Below, piece by piece: positions 1 through 8,986 of a stretch of DNA of 64,000 nucleotides. This stretch comes from Asterochloris sp. CNOR1 (Eukaryota > Chlorophyta > Trebouxiophyceae > Trebouxiales > Trebouxiaceae). The first letter of the stretch is position 1, and each line of letters starts with the position of its first letter. The position numbers and the translations under genes are program-made. The stretch is taken from positions 930,001 to 994,000 of the forward strand of contig OZ017761.1 in assembly GCA_963969365.1 (NCBI GenBank). The letters are read 5' to 3'. The notes below the pieces were generated by a model. It was not told where the DNA came from. It did not search any database and saw only the letters and a program-made list of their open reading frames with translations.

Positions 1-824
1 AGGGACATGACCCGGCGGCCTGCGCACACACTCACACATTCCACTGTTGCGCAGGCTGGAGCTCAGAGAGGCAGCCTGGGCTGTGCTCGAGAAGCCCCTC
101 CAGTTGTGTCAGATGCGCCCTGCAGGCTCTGCCAGCTCACCTTGGACTGCACACATTGGCAGGGTGCACACAGGTATCTTCCAAGACTGAACAAGGGTCT
201 GCCACAGCATCCCCTGTCAGCCACCTCACAATCCAATCCCAGGGCTCACTACCCTGGGCGTCCATCCACCTTTGGCGGAGTGCACAAGGCGTCGCCGTTA
301 TCGATGATGGCCTGAGTGACCCTAGGATGCACAAAGCACTGCAATAGAGCCTTGTCTTGACAGAGAAGGACACTGGGCCCCAGGCTCACCTCCCTGGGCT
401 GTGGCCCCTTCATTGCTCTGCGGCTGGGGCGGCTGCACGTGAGTGGGCGTCCCCATCTGGGCAGCCACGCTGCTGGGCAGGGGGTGGGGGCCACGCTTGG
501 GGCTCCTGAACACTCCTGCACAGCAGGGGCAGGCCACGCAAGCAGTCAGCACTGCAAAGTCACAGGGTGTGGCTGGGGCTCCTGGACGCTCCTGCACAGC
601 TGGGCAGGCCATGTCAGCACTTAGCGCTGGAGATTCCCAGATCCTGGATCTCAAACCAACTGTGTGCAGAATCCTACTCAATGCATGCAGGACGCGCCTG
701 GGCAGCAGGCAGCTTGAGCGAACATAACACCCTGGAGTAGGCTGCACATGGCGGCACTCCACGTTGGGCAGCGGCCTCATGGCAAACAGTTGCCAAGCGG
801 CACCATGATGGCCAGGCTGCGCAC
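1..824. other. Left edge, no gene model supported
   Basis: Several frames are open on both strands for 60-200 codons, but none shows a recognisable domain or phase-consistent exon chain. It may hold the 3' part of the minus-strand Myb gene or its 3' untranslated region. I see no RNA gene or mobile element here. Confidence 0.4.
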
Positions 825-3800
825 CTGCTGAAGGCCTGGGGTGGGGAATGGAACGGGGGACAGGGGGACTGGAGAGGTAGGAGCGCCCCTCAGCATCCCT
901 GACAAACAGATCCACCTCCAGCAGCCCTGTGTCCACGCCTGCAACAGGACAGCATCACATCTCAAAGTCAGTCATTATGTCTTACATAAGCGCTGAGGCA
1001 TGGTTGTGCAGGATGGGGCCAACTTAGATGGACAGAGCAATGTCCCTAGCATGCAGCGCGAGGTGCAGGCAGCAGCGTGCAAAAGGACCAAAATACCCAT
1101 GTGAGCTGAAGGACATCCCTTGTGGGTGAAGGATTGCACAGCCAGCAGCAGACCTGTGCTGCCTGCGCTGCTGTGACGTCGCAGAGGGGAAGCAGCCGAG
1201 CCGCGTGGGGCTTTATAGGGGGAGAGGGCTCGCCTGTAGCTGCGTGTGAGCGGCCTGCACCCAGCAGCAAGGCACACTCGATTCGTACGCCTTAGAAGCT
1301 GCAGTATTTGCCTGCCTCAACCCAAGCTGGCTGGCAGCACTGTGCCTTGTGGTTTCAAGAGCAGGCAGTGATGACTGCACAGTTTAGTGTATGCACAGAG
1401 GGCTTGGCCAGCGGAGACAACATGACAAGAGGCAAATAGCTTCAATGCATGTCCACCACATGGTAGCGATGCTGAGCTGCTACAGCAGCATCAGATCTGG
1501 TTGCATGCTCATTGACAGTTGGACAGTGATGCTGAAGTATCTCTCTGCCAACTGCATGCCTCTCAACAAGTCTTCAGCAGCTGGGGGGGTTCACTGCTCC
1601 ATAGCCTTACCTTGTGACAGCACTGCTGAGCTGCTGCAGCGTCTCCCCAGCCTCCAGGTCTGCCTCGTCCACATCTCCCAGCTCAGTGGACAGGCTGGCG
1701 TGAGTAAGGCTGGCGCTCCCACTCTGCATCGGGGACCCTGCAGCATTGTGGGAAGTGCTGCATGCCACCCCCCAAGATGGCATGAGTCGAGCTGGGGCTG
1801 TCAATGTGCATGGCCCAATGCAGCACAGGGGAGCAAGTGTGCGGGGCTCCCTGGACGCAAAGTACAGGCTGGCATGGGGCGGGGCAGCGCCTCCACCCTA
1901 CAAAGGGCAAAACAGGTTGAGAGGCTGGTCATGAGATGCTGTGCAATGCAGCGGAGGACAGGCTGGCATGAGTCAGGCTCTGGCTCTCGCTCTGCATGGG
2001 ATGGCCTGCAGGACAGGCATTGGCTTTGCTGCTGCTTCCCCTTTGAATGACGTCCCTGAATTTCTGTGCAGATGCCATCAACAATGTCCAGGGTGGCTGA
2101 CATTGTATAACCTGGCCAGCAGTGCACTGCACCTTGCTTATCAAGGTGCCTGTGCAGTGTCATCAGCGAAGTTCATGAACGGCCCCAATCAGACAACACA
2201 TGCCTTCAGCAGCAGAAAGCCCATGCAAGATTGCCTGAGCTGTCAAGCAGCAAAACAGCTCAGGTCCAGCTTCTGCTGCTCTCCATGTTGCACAGCATGC
2301 ACACGTCCTCTCAGAGATAGGCCACCAAGCACTGGGAGAGGCACACCATGCACAAAATTTTCCGAAAGACAGGCCAGCAAGCCCTGGGAGAGAGGTACCT
2401 GGGCCTTCAGCAGGGGCCTGCTCAAACAGGTTGTGCCAGACTGGGTGGGAAGGACCAAAGTGACTTGAGCGAGCATGCTTGGGGGACTGCTCAAAAGTCC
2501 TCTGCCTGCAGCAGGCGCAGTGGCACCATTAAGCCAGATAGCATGCCCACTGAAGCCTAACAGGACAAAGTGTTGTTCTGGGCACATGGCAGTTCACAAG
2601 TAGCACAGCTTGAACTCAGAGTGCCCCGCTGCAGGCAGCACAGCCATGTTCACAGCTGCGCTGAAGAGTGATGACTAGAACAATGGCCTTCCAGCCTGTC
2701 CGACACCGAGCCTGTGCGGCAGTGATGCTCAGGCTGCCACCTGAGTTGTCAGCCTGTTATCACAGTCATGGCAGGAAAGAAATCGGGGCAGCTCATTTCC
2801 ATCAGCCAGTTGCTGCATGAGCAACCTGCCCTACCTTGCAGCGACCCTAGGGGTGCTGGAGTCCAGCCCTGACTGCTCGTCATCGGTGCCAGGCAGCTCC
2901 CCCTCCTCCTCTGTGTCAGACCAGCTGCCACTGCTGAAGCCTGCATGCAGATGGGTGCAGGGACTTGCTGCCTGTAGGGTCCTGCAGTCAACGCTGTGGG
3001 ACAAAGTGGTGGACACCATCCTCCTGTATGGTCAAACCACTGTGCTGGTCACGTCTGCGTTTGTCGTCACACACAGATGCCTGCGATGCCTAGCATATAC
3101 ATGGAGTTTCATATTACGTCAAGCTCACCTGTGGCCTGCTCATCCATCGAATCTGCTGAGGAGCCGCAGTCGCTGGCCCGCTGTGCCCGTGACTTGCTGC
3201 GCCGGCTGGGGCAGGCGGTCGAGGCCCTCCTCTCCCCATGGGGCAGCGGCTTCTGGCGGGGAGCCTCGCCGCCCACCTGAAACCACCTGCACAGCACTGC
3301 ACCTGTGTGACGACAGGCACTCTTCCTACACCAGGGTGGCAAGTCATGGCACCGATCTGGAACCCTGTGCAAGGCAGTGCGTCTGTGTAATGACAGGCAA
3401 CTTCTGCATGAGGGTGGCAAGCCTTGCTGCCCATCCGTCATCCACCTGCAGGGCAGTGTGCACAGGTGACAACATGCGACACTGTGCATCAAAGCCATGA
3501 AGGATGGCGCCCCCTGGAGCCACCTGCAGAGCAGTGCGTCTGTGTGATGACAGGGATGGCAAGATGAGGTACAACGCCCAGGCGCCATCTGGAGCGTCCT
3601 GCATTGAGGCCGTGCTGCAACAGTTGCTGCTCTGTGTGGAGCTGGACTCAGCATGGCCAGCCTTCAAGGCGCACTGTGACAGGCCTGAATGTGTTGCCCA
3701 ATGCACAACCAACAAGGTTGGGGCAGCCAGACCAGCATCCATATCAGGCTGCGTAAGCACCCCAGCCCTCAAGCTATGGGAAACAGATACTAGCTCAGCA

Positions 3801-6051
3801 TGGCACAGCAAGCTTGCCCCTTTACCACATCCTGAATGCCGTCTCCCACTTGGCTCTGCAAGGACCTTCCTAAATCTTTGTCACCAACATGGTCATATCA
3901 TCTACTGAGAGGGGCTCACATGAGGCCACACAGCATCATGTCCATCCAAGTGTGCTGGCTGCTATCTCTTTTCAAGCTTTCACGCCGATCAAGCACCTTC
4001 CGCCCACCCACCTGGCCCGGCACTGCTGCGCCGTCCGCCCCGGCAGCGCGCGCGCGATGCTGCTCCAGCGGCTCCCATAGTGCGCATACTGAGCGTGCAG
4101 GGTGGCATCCTCAGCAGCGCTCCAGGCCGAGCGCCTGATGGAGGGATCCAGGTGGCGCCGCCAGCGCCCCATGCACTGCTGGTCCGTGCGTCCCTGCAGA
4201 AGGATGGCCGTCTCACAACCAAGTATGGGCAGCAGGGCAGAGACAGACAGCCTTGTCTGGGGCCGTCACATGCAGTGCATGTCGGCGCCTGGCAGGACTG
4301 GCATGCACTGCTTGTCAGCAGGAGGTCCAGGAGCTGTTGTGGCTGCTGGGCCCCATGCATGGCTGCTCCATGAGGCCCTGCACATTGCAGCACCTCGGCA
4401 CTTGGTTGCAAAAGAGTGTGCACGGCATCCACCGCACGTCAGAAAGCGCAGAGGGACTCAGAGGGCGCTGCGGCTGGCAGCAGTCACTGCTGGTCTCTGT
4501 GCCCCTGCAGACTGGGGCCATGCAGGCATGTGGCGGAAGCTGCTTGTCACAGGCAGTCCTTGGCTGGGCCCAGGCTGCACTGCTGGTTAGGCAGGAGGGG
4601 TCATCACCAGTCCCTCATGCTCAGGGAGTCCACGTGGCCCTGCTCACCACTGCATAAGGAGGCACTGCCACTCGTAAGAGGCCTAGATCGTGCTGTGCAC
4701 TCCCCTAGCCATAAGTCAGGGCCCATAGTGCATCTGCAAGCTGGTGCAGCAGCCACTGGTGACCTCACTTGTTGCACCTGACCTCCGCCCAGATGCAGCT
4801 GTACTCCTGACCAGCACCCTCAATGTCGCGACAGCAAGCCTGCGCCACCAGGACTAGCCAAAGCTGCCCAGGGCAGCCAAACCACCATCAGCGCTACCTT
4901 GATGTTGCCATTGATGCAGCCTGCATGTGCCTCACACAACCACAGCAGGCTGTTCAAAACCACCAGCACTGCCCCAGGGTTTCTGCCCTCACCTCGATGT
5001 TTCGGCTGATCTCTGCCCAGCTGCTCCCATACTCCTTGACCAGTGCCCGCAGCTGGTCGTCCTCCTCAGCCGTCCACTTGTCCTTGCGGATGTTGGGGTT
5101 CACCTGCATCAGGGAACCATGCACCTGAGTCATTGGAGCTGCTGATAGCGCCGCTAGACCAGATTTGCTTTGCAATGCAATTTGTTGTCCAGCCTTTAGA
5201 CCAGACTTGCTTTGCAATGCAATTTGTTGTCCAGCCTGTATGCACATCCTCTGCGGAACAGAGGTGGTGGATGCACTGGGCCTTGGGCTGCATCTGCCAG
5301 GATGAATGCATGAAGGACTGCTGACCACATGAGGGGCCGTGTGTCTGCACAGCCAGCCAGCCTCCCGGTCTCTGTGCTGCAGGTGACCAGGCTGTCGGCA
5401 GGGGAACAGTGCAGTGCAGCAGCGGGCATCACCCACACCTTGTGGCGCCAGCGCTGGGCGCACTGCTGGCCTGTCCTGCCAACAATTTTCTTGGCGACAG
5501 AAGACCACCTGCAGGATGTAGAGGAGATCGTTGGACCACTGCAGCGTGTCGCCCCCATCAACCATGTCCCTTGCTTTGCACATGCAGCATATGCTTTGCA
5601 CTATAGGCTGGCCACACAGAACACTTGCACGCCCTGAATGAGAGACGCCAGGGCAGTCTCTTCAGCTTCTGAGTCCTTGTGGTGCAGGCCCTCATTTGCG
5701 GTCTCGTCAGCTGATATTGCAGCAGCACTCTGCTGGCAGAGTTGCAAGCACGAAAGCACTTAGCCAGCTGCAGCATGCTGCCAGGCATGCTGTAGTGGTG
5801 CTGGTGGCCTGGATGTCCCACAGCAGGGGGCGTTCCCTGAGAAGAAAGGGACATGCTGGAACCTGGCAGGGCACGGCGGCTCACTTGTTGCCCATCACAG
5901 ACTGCCACTTGGAGAGCAGCTCATCCTCCTCAGCTGTCCAGCACCCTGCAGGCAGGCGCCGAGTCATGACCGCTAGGGTTGCAGAGCTGCATTGGCAGGC
6001 GCTGTGTGGCGGTCAGTGCTCACCTTGGCGGACTGGCTTGCCGTTGACAGT
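825..6051 (-). CDS. Three-repeat Myb/SANT DNA-binding protein (ends unresolved)
   Basis: Myb repeats bind DNA as helix-turn-helix units. Exons in transcription order: 6051-6024 (a 28-nt exon), 5945-5885, 5508-5439, 5103-4993, 4193-4008, all phase-consistent. Spliced, they give repeat 1 (CWTAEEDELLSKWQSVMGNK, then GRTGQQCAQRWRHK), repeat 2 (KWTAEEDDQLRALVKEYGSS, then GRTDQQCMGRWRRH) and repeat 3 (AWSAAEDATLHAQYAHYGSR, then GRTAQQCRARW). The GRTxQQCxxRW signature resembles SNAPC4/Myb4R and R1R2R3-type proteins; I cannot separate these. Likely downstream exons are 3276-3129 (basic, Ser-rich, joins 2940 in phase), 2940-2835 (acidic), 1723-1611 (acidic) and 938-825. Phases from 2835 to 1723 and from 1611 to 938 do not join directly, so at least one exon is missing, or 938-825 belongs to another gene. 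The N-terminus above 6051 was not found. Nuclear location is inferred from the family. Confidence 0.72.
3281..3571. repeat. Intronic degenerate tandem repeat in the Myb gene
   Basis: Three to four imperfect units of about 80-110 bp carry the shared words 'cctgcacagcactgcacctg', 'gcagtgcgtctgtgt(a/g)atgac' and 'agggtggcaag'. They lie immediately 5' (on the minus strand) of the exon 3276-3129, and each unit includes an acceptor-like 'cctgca' block. This fits the exon-edge duplication pattern seen elsewhere in the window. Confidence 0.6.
5156..5239. repeat. Two tandem 42-bp units in a Myb-gene intron
   Basis: Units 5156-5197 and 5198-5239 both contain 'ttgctttgcaatgcaatttg' and 'ttgtccagcct' and differ at only a few positions. 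They lie in the intron just upstream (minus-strand sense) of the exon 5103-4993. The high identity suggests a recent duplication. Confidence 0.85.
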
Positions 6052-6793
6052 CTGCAGGCATGGCATGACAAGTGTTGTCCTCAGCTTCAGGGAGGCTGCA
6101 TGAGCAAGCGTGCAGAAGGAAAGCATCTCCAGCGCTGCAACTGCTTGGGGCCGCACCTGAGGCATTGGCATGGCAGTGGGATGGTGGGAAACAGCTGGCC
6201 TCCTCGACCTGTAGTTGATTCCCTAACTGTGGTGGGCTACCAGGACCAGCCCTCTGTGTACTGCTGTGGCATGTGGTGGCTCACAGCCTGCTGCTGTGCA
6301 GTGTCTGCAACAAACAATTTTCTGGCAGTCTACAGGCTTTGCGCCCTCCACGTTGGTAGTAGGGGCGCGCCTCACTGCCAGGAACACACACTGCATTCCT
6401 GGGACGACATCTGTGGGGAAACCAGTATTGCAGCTTGCGGTATTGCAGCTTTGACCAGGTTTTGCGTCAATCAATCAATCTTGTGGCCGCAATTGATGCA
6501 GCAGGAGGCCTGAGAAGACTGTCCGGAACTCCCGCTAGACGCCTAAGTCGTTAAAGTGCCGTCCATGCGGGCAAATCAGACGAGAAGCTAAATGATCTAA
6601 CTTTGACCACAACAGGTGAACAAGAGAAGGCAGGACACCTGTCTGCGGCTGCTCACAGGTGCCAAATGTATCACAGGGGAGGCTAGCTGCTGGCGAGCTG
6701 TTTGGCCATCCCCAGGCTCCTGTATCTGACGCAGGTGATGCTGCCGCATGCAGACGCCCTGCCTGCAGGGCATCCTCTTTGCTGTGGCTACCT
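6052..6793. other. Space between Myb exons and the peroxidase stop; peroxidase 3' UTR
   Basis: This should contain the peroxidase 3' untranslated region (just below 6794 on the minus strand) and the unrecognised 5' exons of the Myb gene. On the minus strand there are two clean hairpins: one in 6741-6775 (GATGCCCTG/CAGGGCGTC arms) and one in 6630-6665 (CACCTGT/ACAGGTG arms). A selenoprotein mRNA needs a SECIS element here, but neither hairpin shows a convincing AUGA...AA...GA core by eye. A short (tcaa)n run is at about 6467-6480. Confidence 0.4.
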
Positions 6794-8252
6794 TTACGCC
6801 AGCAGCTCTTCAATTTTAGGGATGAGGTCCTCAGGAAGGACGCTGGGTGGGTATCTGCAGCCAGCATGCAGCCATGAGCAGCTGGAAGATCAGCTCTGCA
6901 TCAGATCTTTATGTGGCTGCCAGAGGACTCGCCTTGACACCTGTTCCCCAGAGCGAGACACCTGCATGGGCAGGCCCAGGCTTGAGTCCAGACGGCAGCC
7001 AGGCGGTCAGCAAATCACCACGCAGCTGGGCGGTCTCACCAGGTGCTTTCCAAAGTTCCAGGCCACGGGGCTTGTGTCGCCCGACTTAACTTGCAGAAAC
7101 GTGTAGACAGGGCTTTGGTTCTTGCCATTGACCTCAACCTTGCCCATCACAAGACCTGCATGTCGCCGAGCAATGCCAAATTGAGGGGTGCCTCCTGTTC
7201 CTGTACAGTGTTGCTGGCCTGCTCTTGTGTGCTGCGCGTGGACTCAGATGAACATCACAAGCTCTGTGACATCTGACAGGCAGTGCAGCACGTTTTGAAT
7301 GAGGCCCAGGTTGGCTCCCCTCTCAGAGGGCCACTGCTCACTGCTGCTGAAGCAGCTGAACTTGCCTGTGAAGCCCTTCTCTGCAGCAAAAGCCTTGATT
7401 TCGTGAGCCGATCCTGGCTCCTGCCCAAGGAACTGGTTGCTGCAGCAGCAGGAGGCAGAGTGGGGCAGAAGCAGGAGCATCCTTTGAGGAGAACAAGGGC
7501 CACGTCGAGCTGGCACAGCAGTCAGCATTCCTCGCACCATGGGAAGATGATTAGCTTGAGATCCTTGCCGGCAAAGTGCTCCTGCAGTTTGACAAACCCT
7601 GCAAGCAGGACAGTTCGAGGGGACATGCAGTGGTGCTGCGGCATAAGACACCTTGAAGTGAGGTTTGGGAGGACCAGAAGGCAAGCAGGACTTGCCTGCA
7701 TAGTTTGCCGGTGTCTTGCCTCACTTGGAGGCCACATTTGTCACCAGGATGACCTGCAGCCAGGACATGGCACCTTTGATCTGACTATCATAACAGTATG
7801 TGAGCTGAGCTGGAGGAAAGCCACACAAAGACACCTGGTCCCTGAGTTCGGCAAAGTTGACCTCCTGCAGCCAGAGCAACGATGACTTGAGATGATGTCA
7901 CAAATGTGCACCTAGTTGTGGTGAGTGGCTGATGTCATCATGAGCTGAAGGGCAAAGCTCCTGTAAAACAGGTGTCCCTGAGAGAGGAGGCAGACACACC
8001 TTTCCATCGATGTCCTTAATGCCATTGATGTCATACAGGCTGTGGTAAGGCGTCTCAGTACCGCTCTTGCCATGCACTGCAGGTGAGGGTTTGCCATGAA
8101 CGTCTCAGCAGACATTGCTTCTGGCCGAAGCCAGTCCTGTGGACAGATGCCCGCTCAAAAAGGGTGGACCATGGGCCAGCCCAGCAGCTGGAAGTGCAAA
8201 CCCTCATGGAACGGCCCTCACCTGCAGCCATGATTTTATTCATGATTCCCAT
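6794..8252 (-). CDS. GPX: Glutathione peroxidase, selenocysteine-containing
   Basis: Reduces hydroperoxides with thiol donors. Eight exons on the minus strand (8252-8222, 8076-8000, 7753-7696, 7598-7538, 7439-7366, 7155-7040, 6961-6933, 6854-6794) sum to 507 nt, 168 residues plus stop, with every phase matched. Family blocks in order: YHSLYDINGIKDIDGK, VILVTNVASK-U-GKTPANYAG, the helix FVKLQEHFAGKDLKLIIFP, the second signature CNQFLGQEPGS, KVEVNGKNQSPVY, VAWNFGKHLV (catalytic Trp-Asn) and a C-terminus ending LIPKIEELLA. The catalytic residue is encoded by TGA at 7723-7721, with matching family sequence on both sides in the same frame. Length fits small non-animal GPX. The short N-terminus gives no clear targeting signal, so cytosol is inferred. 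Introns 3, 5 and 7 use GC donors. It is transcribed away from the DNA polymerase gene. Confidence 0.9.
7721..7723 (-). other. In-frame UGA read as selenocysteine (catalytic Sec)
   Basis: The codon follows NVASK and precedes GKTPANYAG. The GPX family motif is NVAS-x-(U/C)-G-x-T, so the UGA sits exactly on the peroxidatic residue. The same bases read AA|GTGAGG, a good splice donor, but splicing there would discard the conserved residues that follow in the same frame. Recoding needs a SECIS element in the 3' UTR, which I could not confirm by eye. Confidence 0.85.
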
Positions 8253-8986
8253 GTTGCCTGCACCACACAAGGGAGAGGGTGATGTGTGACTGTTGATGCT
8301 AAGCTGCAAGCTGATGGCGAACAGGGTTCAATGGTTAATTCAGCAGCAACCACACCTCGTTTGCGGTCGATGCTATGTTGCCGATAGATGTCAAGGGTTC
8401 TTCTTTCCTATCAACTCCCATTCTTGGGCGTGGCTAGTTTGCTGACCTGTTTTGCTGCAAGCAGACAAGATGTGCATTCCGCCTCAACACGGAACAGGCA
8501 ATCAGACCCAACTCATATAGAGCGAGAGCACTTGGACAAACGTGTCGAAATCCTTATCAGCAGTGGTGATTACCCTCAAGGCAAGTTTGAGGGCATCCAG
8601 AGGGAGCATATGGGCAGCTGAAACTGAAACTACGACAGGAAGCAGTGGTTGTACACTGGCATGCTACTGTCCCAGTGTGCACTTAAAAGGTCCCCGTAAA
8701 ACTGCAGGTGTGAGCCTCCATGTCTGTCCAAGCATCTGGGCAGACAAGAAAGCGCAAAGAGCCCTGTCCACAGGATGAATATGCAGATGAAGTGCGAGTG
8801 AGCTCTTCAAGTTGAAACAGCAATTAATTACTTGCTTGTGCCCTTGGCTTTACCCCCAGAAGAAGACATCCACCTTTTCACCTTCTGATGCTGCTTGCCT
8901 CGCCAAATGTGCAGCTATTCCTGAGTGGCCAGTGGCCTGTGCAGGTTCTGTTGTTGAAAGCCACCTTGAAGCACCTCCCCCGCAAG
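8253..8986. promoter_or_regulatory. Divergent intergenic region, peroxidase / DNA polymerase X
   Basis: The inferred start codons are at 8252 (minus) and 8987 (plus), so both promoters probably lie in these 734 bp. No TATA box or known operator could be picked out. A 77-codon plus-strand ORF at 8388-8621 has no recognisable domain and is not called. An additional 5' exon of the polymerase gene within this interval cannot be excluded. Confidence 0.45.

Noticed and set aside
3972-4172. Myb repeat as an independent 66-codon gene starting at the internal ATG
   Set aside because: The preceding bases GRTDQQC are part of the same exon and complete the previous repeat, so the ATG is internal.
7696-7726. 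Intron donor AA|GTGAGG at the peroxidase TGA
   Set aside because: Although a good donor, the codons directly after the TGA continue the GPX active-site block in frame, and the next junction at 7696 joins perfectly to the following exon.
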